From CAZEHO01 sp964511945 (GTDB lineage: Bacteria > Actinomycetota > Acidimicrobiia > Spongiisociales > UBA11373), in contig CAZEHO010000004.1 of NCBI GenBank assembly GCA_964511945.1, positions 89,420 to 153,419 on the forward strand: DNA of 64,000 bases, given 5' to 3'. Every line of letters starts with the position of its first letter. Position 1 is the first letter of the stretch. A program made the position numbers and the translations under genes. Below, piece by piece: positions 34,902 to 44,078 of this stretch. The notes under the pieces are model-generated. The model made no database searches, had not been told where the DNA came from, and saw only the letters and a program-made list of their open reading frames with translations.

Positions 34902-36713
34902 CTAGAACGCCTCGTCGGGCATCTCCATCAGTTCGCCCTGCTCACCTTCCGCCACCATCCGGCGCGCCGCGGTCTTCGGCAACACGTTGGCGGCGAACCA
35001 GTGGGCCGACGCGACCTTGCCGGTCAGGTAATCCTGCTCGGCACCTGATGCTTCATCGAGCATCCCGTGGGCGATCTCAGCGTGCTTGATCAGCAGCCAG
35101 CCCATCGCAACCTCGGACAGGCTCTCGAGCAGGTTGTTGGTGTGCAGTCCGACCCGGTACACCAGCCCGGGTTCACCCATGGCACCCATCAGGTTGCCGA
35201 CCATCACTCCGAGCTGCCCCTGGACATCCTCCATGGCCTTGCCGAGGAGTTCCCGCTCGGTGCCGAACGGATCGCCGCCACCGCCACCCTTCACGGTTTC
35301 GGTGATCTCGGCGGCCAGCGCCATCAGGGTCTCGCCACGATCGCGGGCAATCTGGCGGAACATGAGGTCGAGTGCCTGAATCCCGGTCGTGCCCTCGTAG
35401 AGGGAGTCGATCTTGATGTCACGGATGTACTGCTCGGCCGGGTAGTCCTTGGTGAACCCGGAACCACCGAGCACCTGCAGGGACTGGCCGAGCAGGACGT
35501 ACGCCTTCTCCGAGCAGTAGCCCTTCACCAGCGGCAGCAGCAGGTTTGCCCGCCTCTCGAACCGCTCGTCCTCGGGATGCATGGCCGCCTGATCCATGAT
35601 GGAGGCGGTGTAGTAGAGCAGTGCCCGCATGCCCTCGACATGCGCCTTCTGCTCCATGAGCATCCGCCGCACATCGGCATGCCTGATGATCTCCACGCGG
35701 GGTGCTTCGGGGTCCCGTGCGTTCACCAGATCGGGGCCCTGCACCCGCTCCTTGGCGTAGTCGAGGGCGTTGAGGTAGGCGGTCGACAGCGTGGCCATCG
35801 ACTTGGCGCCGATGCCCATCCGGGCTTCCTCGATCACCAGGAACATCTGCTTGATGCCCTCATGGACGTTGCCGACCAGGTAGCCGACCGCCGGCTTGCT
35901 CAAGCCGAACGTGAGCTCGCAGGTCGATGACGCCTTGATGCCCATCTTGTCTTCGAGATTGGTGACGTCGACGCCGTTGCGCTCACCAATCGAGCCGTCC
36001 TCATTCAGCAGATATTTGGGCACGATGAACATCGACAGTCCCTTGGTGCCCGGGCCGGCACCTTCGGGCCTGGCCAGCACCAGATGGACGATGTTGTCGA
36101 AGTAGTCGTTATCACCGCTCGTGATGAAGCGCTTGACGCCCTCGAGGTGATACACCTCGTCTTCGACGTGGAACGCCTTGGTGAGCCCGGCCCCGACGTC
36201 GGAACCGGCGTCCGCCTCGGTGAGCACCATCGTGGCGCCCCAGCGGTTGTCGACGACCCCCTTGGCCCACGTCTCGACCTGTTCTTCGGTGCCGGTCATC
36301 CGAAGCACCTCGGCCATCAAGGCACCGGAGACGTAGAAGTACGCCGACGGGTTGGCCCCGTAGAGCAGCTCCTGGGCGGCCCAGCGGATCGTGGGAGGTG
36401 CGCCAACACCCCCGAGGTCGGGGGACAGGAGGAAGGAGCCCCATCCGCCCTCGTAGAACGCGTCGAGGCTCTCCTTGAGAGCCTCGGGCAGGACCACCTC
36501 GCCGTCGACGAGCTGGGCACCGATGCGGTCGCCTTCGACGAACGAGGCTGCGAAATCCTCGCGCGACAGTCTGTCGATCTCGCGGAGGATGTCCTCCACC
36601 GTGTCCCGATCGAGGTCTTCGAACCGGTCGCTCCCGAGATAGTCATCGATCCTGGCGACGTCGAAGAGATTGAACCTGATGTCCCGCAGATTGGTGCGGT
36701 AGTGCGTCGTCAT
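34902..36713 (-). CDS. Acyl-CoA dehydrogenase, FadE5-like
   Basis: The 603-residue protein is of the longer actinobacterial FadE5 type. It shows LSREDFAASFVEGDR, MVLTEADAGSDVGAG (flavin/substrate loop), YLVGNVHEGIKQMFLVIEEAR, the helix with QVLGGSGFTKDYPAEQYIRD (residues ~430-450) and EGTTGIQALDLMFR, where the catalytic Glu is expected in the YEGTT motif. It oxidises acyl-CoA to enoyl-CoA and reduces ETF. It is divergently transcribed from a TetR gene, with a palindromic site between them, and fits functionally with EtfD. Confidence 0.92.
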   Translation of the reverse strand: MTTHYRTNLRDIRFNLFDVARIDDYLGSDRFEDLDRDTVEDILREIDRLSREDFAASFVEGDRIGAQLVDGEVVLPEALKESLDAFYEGGWGSFLLSPDLGGVGAPPTIRWAAQELLYGANPSAYFYVSGALMAEVLRMTGTEEQVETWAKGVVDNRWGATMVLTEADAGSDVGAGLTKAFHVEDEVYHLEGVKRFITSGDNDYFDNIVHLVLARPEGAGPGTKGLSMFIVPKYLLNEDGSIGERNGVDVTNLEDKMGIKASSTCELTFGLSKPAVGYLVGNVHEGIKQMFLVIEEARMGIGAKSMATLSTAYLNALDYAKERVQGPDLVNARDPEAPRVEIIRHADVRRMLMEQKAHVEGMRALLYYTASIMDQAAMHPEDERFERRANLLLPLVKGYCSEKAYVLLGQSLQVLGGSGFTKDYPAEQYIRDIKIDSLYEGTTGIQALDLMFRQIARDRGETLMALAAEITETVKGGGGGDPFGTERELLGKAMEDVQGQLGVMVGNLMGAMGEPGLVYRVGLHTNNLLESLSEVAMGWLLIKHAEIAHGMLDEASGAEQDYLTGKVASAHWFAANVLPKTAARRMVAEGEQGELMEMPDEAF

Positions 36714-36737
36714 ACGCGCGGCTCCCTGTTGTCTGCC

Positions 36738-36770
36738 TTGAGTGTACGCTCAAATTTGGGATTAGGCTCA
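36738..36770. promoter_or_regulatory. Candidate operator for the TetR regulator of the acyl-CoA dehydrogenase
   Basis: TTGAGTGTACGCTCAA at 36738-36753 is a palindrome with seven of eight complementary pairs. The right half GCTCAAATTT recurs as GCTCAACTTT a few bases on. It lies in the 109-bp divergent region between fadE5-like and tetR. Confidence 0.6.
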
Positions 36771-36822
36771 ACTTTGTGATGGCGGGGTTTCCCGCTCACG
36801 GCCGGCGGCGATAGAGACGGTG

Positions 36823-37380
36823 ATGGCGAGATACCGGGCAGGAATCGAGACCAGGCGGCGCATCCTCGACGCGACGCGCCTGCTGCTGGCCGACAAGGGC
36901 CTCGATGGCACCACGCTGAAGGCCATCTGCGACGAAGCCGGGGCCCGGGCCGGGAGCTTCTACAACCTCTTCGAGACCAAGGAGGAGGCGGTGCTCACGG
37001 TCGTCCGTGAGGCCATCGAGGCCGTCGACCCCGACCCCGATCAGGTGGGCAGGGACTCCGTCGCCGACCTCATCGAGGCCTACCTGGCGTTCATCGAGTC
37101 CCAACCGATGCTGGCCCGGGTCTACATCCAGATCGCGGTCGGCGGCGGCAATACCACGGAACACCTGTCGGGCCGGGTGCTCCGCCACCATCGCCGCAGA
37201 GTCGAACGATTCAGCGCCGCCATGCGGCGCGACCGACCCGAACACACCGCCGAGGAAGCCCGCCGCAGTGCCCGGTTCCTCCTCGCCACCCTCAACGGAC
37301 TGGTGCTGTCGAGCATCGTCGATCCGTCGTTCGATGCCCCCAGCGCGGCCAAGGAATTGGCAGAGCGGTATCGGGCCTAG
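36823..37380 (+). CDS. TetR family regulator
   Basis: The N-terminal HTH reads RRRILDATRLLLADKGLDG, then AICDEAGARAGSFYNLFETKEE; the C-terminal domain is helical. The ATG at 36823 follows a GTG at 36820 and is preferred. Being divergent from the FadE5-like gene with a palindrome between them, it probably senses an acyl-CoA and represses that gene and itself. This is inference from layout. Confidence 0.88.
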   Translation: MARYRAGIETRRRILDATRLLLADKGLDGTTLKAICDEAGARAGSFYNLFETKEEAVLTVVREAIEAVDPDPDQVGRDSVADLIEAYLAFIESQPMLARVYIQIAVGGGNTTEHLSGRVLRHHRRRVERFSAAMRRDRPEHTAEEARRSARFLLATLNGLVLSSIVDPSFDAPSAAKELAERYRA

Positions 37381-37455
37381 TGCCGGCAGACCCAGCTCTA
37401 CCCCGGTTCCGTCCGGTTCCCGGTTCCCAGTTCCCGCGGCGAGCGCAGCGAGCCG

Positions 37456-38925
37456 CTACATCGTCCCCGTTGCCCGCCGAATCAGCCTTGCGTAGAACGT
37501 GACAGCGGGTCCGGCATCGGCGAGCCGGATGCGCTCCCCGGTGCCGTGGATCCGGCCCATATCGACCGGCGTCATGCGGAACGGGGCAAACCGGTAGACG
37601 TTGTCGGCCAGCGGCACCATGTAGCGGGAGTCCGTCGCCCCCATCAGGATCCACGGAGCGGTCCGGGCATCCGGGAACACGTCCTCGATGGTCGATGCGA
37701 GCAGGCGGAACGAAGCTGATTCGGTGTCCGACAGTGGTGACGGGTCGGTGGTGAACCCGCCGTCCTCGGCGGTGACCTCGACGTCGGATCCGACCACGGA
37801 CCGTACGTGCGCCAGCACCGACTCGACAGTGTCGCCGGGCAGGATCCGGTAGTTCACGAGCGCCGCGGCGTGCTGCGGAAGCACGTTTGCCTTGAGTCCG
37901 CCCTCGATCACCGTGACCGCCCCGGTCGTACGGATCAGCGCGTTCGTCTGCGGCGCGGCCGACAGCTTCTTCTCGACTGCGGACCCGAACCACTCAGGGC
38001 GGCGCAGGGCGATCCCGGCGAAGCCGGGGAGCACCTTGGCCATGACCGCGAACAAGCCCCGCTGCACTTCGAGCCGGGCAGGCATCGGACTGGCCTCGAG
38101 TGCCGCAACAGCGGCGGCAACCCGCCCGATTGCGGTGTGCTCGGGCGGTGTCGACGAGTGGCCTCCCGCACCCCCCGCACTGATCTGGACATTGACGTAG
38201 CCCTTCTCACCGATCCCGAGGAGTGCCACCGCTCCCGAGGCCCCCGGCAGGAAATCCTCGACAACTGCGCCGCCTTCGTCGAGGACGAAATCGAAGTGGA
38301 CCCCCCGCTCCTGCAGCGTTGCGGCGGCGGCGGCGGCGCCGGATCGCCCACCGATCTCCTCGTCGTGGCCGATGGAGAGGTAGAGCGTCGTGTCGGGCCG
38401 GAAGCCGTCATTGAGCAAGGCTTCGACGGCCTCGAGCACGCCGATCACTGCGCCCTTGTCGTCCAGCACCCCCCGACCCCACAGATGTTCACCACCGCGT
38501 TCGGCGGCAAACGGCGGGTGTTCCCATTCCTCCTCGGTGCCTTCCTCCACCGGCACGACGTCGTAGTGGCTCATCAAGAGGACCGGCGGAACCCCCGGGT
38601 CGGTGCCGTCCCATCGCAACAGCAGCGAATGACCGGCGATCGGCTCGACATCGAGCCGATCGAACGTCTGCGGGTAGGTCGAAGCCAGGAAGTCCCGGAA
38701 CTCCTCGAACCGGGCGTAGTCGATACGTTCTAGTTCCTCGTACGACACCGTGGGGATGCGGACCGCGGCCGCCAGGTGGTCGAGGAATGCCTCGGCCGCC
38801 GGTCCCGGCGAGGCCGATTCGACACCCTTGTCCTCCTTGCGACCCCAGCGGCGGCGTAGCGCGCTGGCGGCGGCGGCACCGACCCCGGCGCCGGCGACCA
38901 GCCCGATCCGGGTCTTCTTGGTCAT
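37456..38925 (-). CDS. M20 family metallopeptidase (carboxypeptidase S-like)
   Basis: The 489-residue protein starts with a basic segment and short hydrophobic stretch (RIGLVAGAGVGAAAASALRRR), a possible membrane anchor. M20 metal-site motifs follow: LLMSHYDVVPVEE (His), LWGRGVLDDKGAV (bridging Asp) and SIGHDEEIGG (Glu pair). The dimerisation domain and a C-terminal His region (MGRIHGTGERIRL) complete it. The substrate is probably an N-acyl or dipeptide-type amide. It is divergent from the hydrolase at 39001. Confidence 0.88.
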   Translation of the reverse strand: MTKKTRIGLVAGAGVGAAAASALRRRWGRKEDKGVESASPGPAAEAFLDHLAAAVRIPTVSYEELERIDYARFEEFRDFLASTYPQTFDRLDVEPIAGHSLLLRWDGTDPGVPPVLLMSHYDVVPVEEGTEEEWEHPPFAAERGGEHLWGRGVLDDKGAVIGVLEAVEALLNDGFRPDTTLYLSIGHDEEIGGRSGAAAAAATLQERGVHFDFVLDEGGAVVEDFLPGASGAVALLGIGEKGYVNVQISAGGAGGHSSTPPEHTAIGRVAAAVAALEASPMPARLEVQRGLFAVMAKVLPGFAGIALRRPEWFGSAVEKKLSAAPQTNALIRTTGAVTVIEGGLKANVLPQHAAALVNYRILPGDTVESVLAHVRSVVGSDVEVTAEDGGFTTDPSPLSDTESASFRLLASTIEDVFPDARTAPWILMGATDSRYMVPLADNVYRFAPFRMTPVDMGRIHGTGERIRLADAGPAVTFYARLIRRATGTM

Positions 38926-39000
38926 TACTACCTCCGGTCTCGCATGCTACGACGACCCCAGGGGACATAAGGGAACGGAGCCGATCTACGATTCCGCTCG

Positions 39001-40008
39001 ATGCACTGGCTGGATCGTGTTGCCCGGCGGGGTATGCGCCGGATGCCGTCGCATGAGCGCCCGTTTCGTGACGGGTGGGGCGATCGCGGCCTCATCGATG
39101 CGTACCTCGGCCGTGTTGCCACGCTGCCGGCGCCAGCGGAGCCCCCCATCACCGCAGGACCCTTCCGCCGCTCTCGGGGCCGGCTCATCCAGGATCTAGC
39201 TTTCGAGAGCCCGGCCGAAGACCTCCCCGACGAAACGCGCCGGGCGAGAGCGCGCTTCGTCACCGACGAGCACCATCCGCAGCGAGTCGTGATCCTCATG
39301 GCGCAGTGGAACGATCACGACGCCCGGGCCCGATCCACAATCGCTGGAAGGCTCCTCGACCGGGGCATCGCGTCGGTGATCCCGGTGAACCCGTACTACG
39401 AGGACCGGCGTCCGGTTCCCAACGATCCGCAGCCGATCGCAACAGTCGCCGACTTCGGCATGATGGGCAGGGCTGCGGTGCTCGAGGGGCGGACCCTGGC
39501 GGCACACTTCGCAGGAGCGGGATACCAGGTTGGGATCAGCGGCTTCAGCATGGGGGGCAACCTCGCCTCGTTCGTCGCCACCGCATTGCCGTTTCCGGTC
39601 GCCGCCGCCCCGCTAGCTGCATCCCACTCGCCGGCGCCCGTCTTCCTCGACGGGATCATGCGGGAGTCAATCGACTGGGACGCTCTCGGCGGGGAGACTG
39701 CGGAGAACGAGCGCCGGCTCCGGGCCTACCTCGCCTCTGCCTCGATCCTCGATCATCCGCCGCCGGAGTACCTGCAGGCATCGGTGCTGCTTGCCGGCAC
39801 CATCGATGGGTTCGTCCCGACCTCGGCGGTGCTGGCCGTCCACCGCCACTGGCCGGGCTCGCTCATGGGTTGGGTCAACGCCGGACACAGCCTGCTGCTG
39901 TGGCAACGCAAGAATCGCCTCGTCGACGCCATCGTGGAATCGTTCGATCGATTTGACGCGCTGGTCGGCGCTTCCGAACGAACCGAGAGCGATCGTGGCG
40001 AAGGCTGA
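39001..40008 (+). CDS. Alpha/beta hydrolase family protein
   Basis: The 335-residue protein has an alpha/beta hydrolase core with nucleophile elbow GISGFSMGGNLASF (catalytic Ser), a possible acid in TIDGFVPTSAV and His in WVNAGHSLLLW. The layout resembles ABHD18-like or acetyl-esterase-type hydrolases; I cannot assign a substrate. Its 3' end overlaps the LigD polymerase start by 14 bp, so it heads a run of three genes. Confidence 0.75.
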   Translation: MHWLDRVARRGMRRMPSHERPFRDGWGDRGLIDAYLGRVATLPAPAEPPITAGPFRRSRGRLIQDLAFESPAEDLPDETRRARARFVTDEHHPQRVVILMAQWNDHDARARSTIAGRLLDRGIASVIPVNPYYEDRRPVPNDPQPIATVADFGMMGRAAVLEGRTLAAHFAGAGYQVGISGFSMGGNLASFVATALPFPVAAAPLAASHSPAPVFLDGIMRESIDWDALGGETAENERRLRAYLASASILDHPPPEYLQASVLLAGTIDGFVPTSAVLAVHRHWPGSLMGWVNAGHSLLLWQRKNRLVDAIVESFDRFDALVGASERTESDRGEG

Positions 40009-40993
40009 GATCCACCTCGAAGCGGCCGGGCGGGAGGTCCGGCTCAGCAGCCCGGACAAGGTGCTGTTCCCGGCGACCGGCTGGACCAAGCGTGACGTCG
40101 CCGAGCACTACCTCAATTGTGCTGAGGGAGCGGTGCGAGCCGTGTTCCGCCGGCCGAGCTCCCTCAAGCGCTGGCCCAACGGGGTCGAGGAGCCGTTCTT
40201 CTTCACCAAGCGGGCGCCGTCCACCATCCGGGAAGCCGTCCCGGTTCGTTTCCCGTCGGCCAGGCCGGGGCGGATGGCGGTGGTCAACGACGTGTCGGAC
40301 ATCGTGGACCAGGTCCAGCTAGGGGTGCTCGACCTGAACCCGTGGTCGAGCCGGGCCGAGGACATCGACCATCCCGATGAGCTCCGGCTCGATCTCGACC
40401 CGACACCGGAGGTCGGCTTCGAGGCATGCCGAGAGGTTGCCGACGGGTGCCGGGAGCTCCTCGAGGAGCACGACCTAGTGGGTTGGCCGAAGACGTCGGG
40501 ATCGCGCGGCATCCACGTCTACGTGCGGATCGAACCGATCTGGACCTTCCACCAGGTGCGACGCGCAGTGCTGGCGTTTGCGCGCGAGATGGAGCGGAGG
40601 ATGCCGGGGCTCGCCACCACCTCGTGGTGGAAGGAGGAGCGGCGGGGCATCTTCATCGACTACAACCAGAACGCCCGCGACAAGACCATTGCCAGCGCTT
40701 ACAGCGTCCGCCAGACCGGACTGGTGTCGACGCCGTTCACCTGGAACGAGCTGGGCACGATCGACCCCGAAGCCATGACCCTGGTCGGGTTCCGGAACCG
40801 CTGGGCCGATGTCGGCGACCTCGCCGCCGGGGTGAACGACGCCGCAGGCGACATCGCCGGGCTGCTCGAGATGTCGGTGGCCGACGCGGAGCAAGGGCTG
40901 GGTGATGCGCCGTGGCCGCCCCACTACCCGAAGCAGCCGGGAGAGCCGCCCCGGGTTCAGCCGTCGAAGCGCCGGATGAAGGACGAAGGGTGA
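39995..40993 (+). CDS. LigD-type DNA polymerase/primase domain protein
   Basis: The 332-residue protein is a stand-alone archaeo-eukaryotic primase of the LigD polymerase domain. It shows SSPDKVLFPATGWTKRDVA, the catalytic LRLDLDPTP (metal-binding Asp pair), KTSGSRGIHVYVRI and DYNQNARDKTIASAYSVR. In NHEJ this domain adds ribo- or deoxynucleotides at breaks. No ligase or nuclease domain is fused. A separate ATP-dependent ligase lies at 49435-50460, and no Ku gene is in the window. GTG 39995 overlaps the hydrolase end. Confidence 0.9.
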   Translation: MAKAEIHLEAAGREVRLSSPDKVLFPATGWTKRDVAEHYLNCAEGAVRAVFRRPSSLKRWPNGVEEPFFFTKRAPSTIREAVPVRFPSARPGRMAVVNDVSDIVDQVQLGVLDLNPWSSRAEDIDHPDELRLDLDPTPEVGFEACREVADGCRELLEEHDLVGWPKTSGSRGIHVYVRIEPIWTFHQVRRAVLAFAREMERRMPGLATTSWWKEERRGIFIDYNQNARDKTIASAYSVRQTGLVSTPFTWNELGTIDPEAMTLVGFRNRWADVGDLAAGVNDAAGDIAGLLEMSVADAEQGLGDAPWPPHYPKQPGEPPRVQPSKRRMKDEG

Positions 40994-41592
40994 CCGCTCC
41001 CTGGGACCGCTGCCTCGAGCTCGCCTGGGAGTCGTTCGCCGAGGGCAGCATCCCGGTCGGCAGCGTGCTGACCAACGAGGACGGCATCGTGGTGGCCGAG
41101 GGCCGCAACCGGGCATTCGGCGAACTGCTGACAGGAGGTCTCGCCGGGAGCTTCATCGCCCACGCCGAGATCAACGTGCTCGCTCAGCTCCCTCCCGGCG
41201 AGTACGGCGGGCACACCCTGTGGTCCACCCTCGAGCCCTGCTTCCTGTGTAGTGCGGCCGCCGCTCACAGCCATGTCGGATCGCTGCGCTTCGCCGCAGC
41301 AGATCCGTTGATGAGCGGTGTCGAGCGACTTCCGGAACTCAACTCGTGGATGGAGAGCCGGTGGCCGTCCCGAACCGGCCCCGAGGAGGACCAGCAGCTG
41401 GCGGCAGTAGCGGCGCTGCTCCACCTCACCTGGAACATCGCCCGCCGTTCCGACGGTGTCGTCGCCCGTGCGTATGCCGAGGCGGATCCGGCATTGCTTG
41501 AGGTTGCACGCGACCTCGATCGATCGAAGTCGCTGCAGAACGCATTCAGCCTCGAAGAGGCCTTCGAGACGATTGTCGATGCCATCGAATAG
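40990..41592 (+). CDS. Nucleoside/nucleotide deaminase family protein
   Basis: The 200-residue protein has the CDA-fold zinc motif: FIAHAEINVLAQL (HAE with the catalytic Glu) and STLEPCFLCSAAAA (PCxxC). The C-terminal ~90 residues form an added helical domain not found in short tRNA or cytosine deaminases. GTG 40990 overlaps the LigD polymerase stop as GTGA. Substrate unknown. Coupling to the polymerase gene could mean nucleotide handling in repair, but that is speculative. Confidence 0.78.
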   Translation: MTAPWDRCLELAWESFAEGSIPVGSVLTNEDGIVVAEGRNRAFGELLTGGLAGSFIAHAEINVLAQLPPGEYGGHTLWSTLEPCFLCSAAAAHSHVGSLRFAAADPLMSGVERLPELNSWMESRWPSRTGPEEDQQLAAVAALLHLTWNIARRSDGVVARAYAEADPALLEVARDLDRSKSLQNAFSLEEAFETIVDAIE

Positions 41593-41622
41593 GGTGCCGG
41601 CATCTCAGGGAGGGAGCATCGA

Positions 41623-42039
41623 GTGGATCTCGAGGAGTACCGCAAGGCGTTTGTCGTCGACCCGGCCCCCGAACCCCGGTTCGGCTTCTCCGGATTCGGC
41701 GGTGTCACGATCTTCTTCACCGACTACGAGGCAGCCGTCGCCTACTACTCGGGAGTTCTGGGTCCTCCCGGGTATGTGGAAGGAACGGGCACCCGGGCCT
41801 GGCGGATCGGACCGACCTGGCTCACCCTACTGGCCGGCGGTGATGGAGCACCCCGTAACACCGAGGTGATGCTCCTGATGGATTCGCCGGCGGAGGCGGA
41901 ACGGCTGCAGGCCGCGTTCGTTGCCGCCGGAGGCTCCGGTGACGAGCCGAGTGATCAACTCATGTTTCACCCGGTCCGCTACTGCCCGGTGACCGACCCC
42001 TTCGGCACCCAGATCGTGGTGTTCGCGATCCGGGACTGA
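41623..42039 (+). CDS. VOC (glyoxalase) family protein
   Basis: The 138-residue protein has a single VOC unit with GGVTIFFTDYEAAVAYYSGV near the start and VTDPFGTQIVVFAIRD at the end. It starts with GTG after a GGGAGGGAG site. It is 30 bp after the deaminase gene and probably in the same transcript. Substrate unknown. Confidence 0.75.
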   Translation: MDLEEYRKAFVVDPAPEPRFGFSGFGGVTIFFTDYEAAVAYYSGVLGPPGYVEGTGTRAWRIGPTWLTLLAGGDGAPRNTEVMLLMDSPAEAERLQAAFVAAGGSGDEPSDQLMFHPVRYCPVTDPFGTQIVVFAIRD

Positions 42040-42127
42040 GCCGACTCGGGGTGAGCTCGGAACCGCTCTACGATTTGGGACCGGGGCAGGGCCGTTCGGT
42101 CGTGCCCCCCATGATTGAAGGAGCGTC

Positions 42128-42715
42128 GTGAAGCGGTTCATTGCCTTTGCAGCACTCACCGGCTTGCTGGCAGCAGCATGCAGCTCCGGACCCGGGGAGC
42201 TTGCCGGGTTCGTCAGGAGCCCCCTCCCCGACGTGAGTGCGAACCAGCTTCCCGACGTGAGTGCCGGCGGTTCACCGTTCGCCATGAAGGCCTCCACCGA
42301 CAAGCTGCTCCTCATCTACTTCGGGTTCACCAACTGCCCCGACGTGTGTCCGACCACCTTGGCCGACATCCGCAAGGCGCTGCGGGAACTCGGTGACGAT
42401 GCCGAAAGCATCGAGCTCGCCATGGCAACGGTAGACCCGGATCGTGACACCGACGAGATCCTCAGCGGCTACGTCCAGAGCTTCGTGCCGGGCTCACATG
42501 CGCTGCGGACTACCGACCCCGATCTGCTCCTCAGCGTCGCGACGGCCTTCGGCGCCGGCTACGAGGTCACCACCAATGCTGAGGGTGACATCGAGGTGGT
42601 TCACACCGCACACGTCTTCGTCGTCGACGACGCCGGGCTAATCCAGGTGACCTGGCCGTTCGGCACCCTACCCGACGACATGGTGAACGACCTCGAGATC
42701 CTGCTCGACGCATGA
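42128..42715 (+). CDS. SCO1/SenC copper chaperone lipoprotein
   Basis: A lipoprotein signal with lipobox LLAAAC precedes a thioredoxin-fold domain. The copper/redox motif is FTNCPDVCPTT (CxxxC), and the distal ligand His lies in VVHTAHVFVVD. SCO1 proteins deliver copper to the CuA site of cytochrome oxidase. A short duplicated LPDVSA sequence occurs in the spacer (SPLPDVSANQLPDVSAGG). The GTG start follows GAAGGAG. It overlaps the cupredoxin gene as ATGA. Confidence 0.92.
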   Translation: MKRFIAFAALTGLLAAACSSGPGELAGFVRSPLPDVSANQLPDVSAGGSPFAMKASTDKLLLIYFGFTNCPDVCPTTLADIRKALRELGDDAESIELAMATVDPDRDTDEILSGYVQSFVPGSHALRTTDPDLLLSVATAFGAGYEVTTNAEGDIEVVHTAHVFVVDDAGLIQVTWPFGTLPDDMVNDLEILLDA

Positions 42716-43083
42716 GACCGAGGCCCCTGCTCGCCGTCCTCGTGGTCGGGCTGCTCACCGTCGCCTGCGGTGGCGGCGAGGAGGACCTCTTCGTCGCTGA
42801 AGGCCAGGGCACCACCGCCGATTACGCCTACACCATCCCGATCGGCGCCGGCGAGGCGCTCGATCGGGGAACCCCGCTCGAGGTGCTCCCCGGATCCATG
42901 GAGGTCGAAGTGGGCGAGGTCATCGAGATCGTCAATGAGGACGATCGGGGGCATCTGGTTGGACCCTTCTTTGTGGGTGCCGGGGAAACCCTGCGGCAGC
43001 GGTTCGCCAGCCCGGGCGAGTACGAAGGGATCTGCACGGTCCACCCCTCAGGCCAGCTGATCCTCACCGTCGTCGAGCCATGA
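42712..43083 (+). CDS. Cupredoxin-like lipoprotein
   Basis: The 123-residue lipoprotein (lipobox near LLTVAC) has a cupredoxin-type beta sandwich. The probable type-1 copper ligands are His in DDRGHLVG, then Cys and His in GICTVHPSGQ, with Gln or no axial ligand in place of Met. It is translationally coupled to SCO1 and to the membrane protein downstream. The role is likely electron or copper transfer at the outer face of the membrane. Confidence 0.82.
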   Translation: MRPRPLLAVLVVGLLTVACGGGEEDLFVAEGQGTTADYAYTIPIGAGEALDRGTPLEVLPGSMEVEVGEVIEIVNEDDRGHLVGPFFVGAGETLRQRFASPGEYEGICTVHPSGQLILTVVEP

Positions 43084-44060
43084 GGCGGGCGTTCCCGGTC
43101 ACCGCGATCGCATTGCTGTGGCTTGTCGCCGGAGCGGGTCCCGCCGCGGCCGATCCCGCAGGCCCGACCGACTTCCAGACCTCGATCATCGAGATCAGTC
43201 CCGACGTGCCCGGGTTCGAGGCCGAGGTGATCGGTGGCGACTCGTTCCTGGTGCTGGCCACCGACGGCTCGGTCCCCGTCGACGTGGTCGGCTACCGGGG
43301 GGAGCCATACCTGCGGTTCCTCACCGACGGCACCGTGGAGCAGAACGACCGCTCCCCGACGACGTATCTCAACGAGGACCGCTACGCATCGGTCGAGGTC
43401 CCGCCCGAGGCCACCCCCGACGCCGAGCCGCTGTGGCGGGTCGTCGCGACGGACGGCAGTTTCGCCTGGCACGATCACCGGGCCCACTGGATGAATGAAG
43501 TGGCCCCGCCGGGGCGGGGACCGGGCGACACGATCCTCGAAGGGGTCGTGCCGCTCCTCGTCGATGGCGTCGAGGTCGACCTCACCGTGCAGTCAGTGTG
43601 GCAGGACCCGCCGTCGCCCCTGCCGGCGGTCCTCGGCTTCGTGGCCGGACTGGCACTGGCGGCCGCCGCCTGGCTGAAGTTCCGGCGGACGGGATTGGCT
43701 GCGGGGATCGCGGCGGTCGGCGCGGTCGCCCTTGCGGTCGGGATGGTCGACTACTTCTCGGTCCCGAGCGAGACCGCACCGTCGTGGACCCTCTGGGTTC
43801 CACCCCTGATCAGCCTGGTCCTGGCCACCGCTGCCCTGTTGCCACGGATCGCGTCGGGGTGGGGACCGACACTGGTCCTGCTGGCGGCCGTCGAACTGGT
43901 GGTCTGGGCCGTGGTGCGCTGGGACTGGATGTGGCGGGCAATCATCCCGACGGCGGCCCCGTACTGGGTCGATCGGGCCGTGACTGCCGCCGTGGTCGTC
44001 GCCTGTTCAGGAATGACCGGGGCATTGATTCGTGAGCGGCTGCGCCGGGCCGCCGGTTGA
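43080..44060 (+). CDS. Signal-peptide membrane protein of the copper operon, unknown function
   Basis: An N-terminal signal (FPVTAIALLWLVAGAGPAAA) leads to an extracytoplasmic domain of about 160 residues with a notable His/Trp cluster (FAWHDHRAHWMNEV). Four to five membrane helices follow (VLGFVAGLALAAAAWL, AAVGAVALAVGMVDYF, LISLVLATAALLP, VLLAAVELVVWAVV). I do not recognise the family. The His cluster and the ATGA overlap with the cupredoxin gene suggest a role in copper handling or oxidase assembly, which is inferred. Confidence 0.7.
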   Translation: MRRAFPVTAIALLWLVAGAGPAAADPAGPTDFQTSIIEISPDVPGFEAEVIGGDSFLVLATDGSVPVDVVGYRGEPYLRFLTDGTVEQNDRSPTTYLNEDRYASVEVPPEATPDAEPLWRVVATDGSFAWHDHRAHWMNEVAPPGRGPGDTILEGVVPLLVDGVEVDLTVQSVWQDPPSPLPAVLGFVAGLALAAAAWLKFRRTGLAAGIAAVGAVALAVGMVDYFSVPSETAPSWTLWVPPLISLVLATAALLPRIASGWGPTLVLLAAVELVVWAVVRWDWMWRAIIPTAAPYWVDRAVTAAVVVACSGMTGALIRERLRRAAG

Positions 44061-44078
44061 GCCCGACTACCGATCCCT

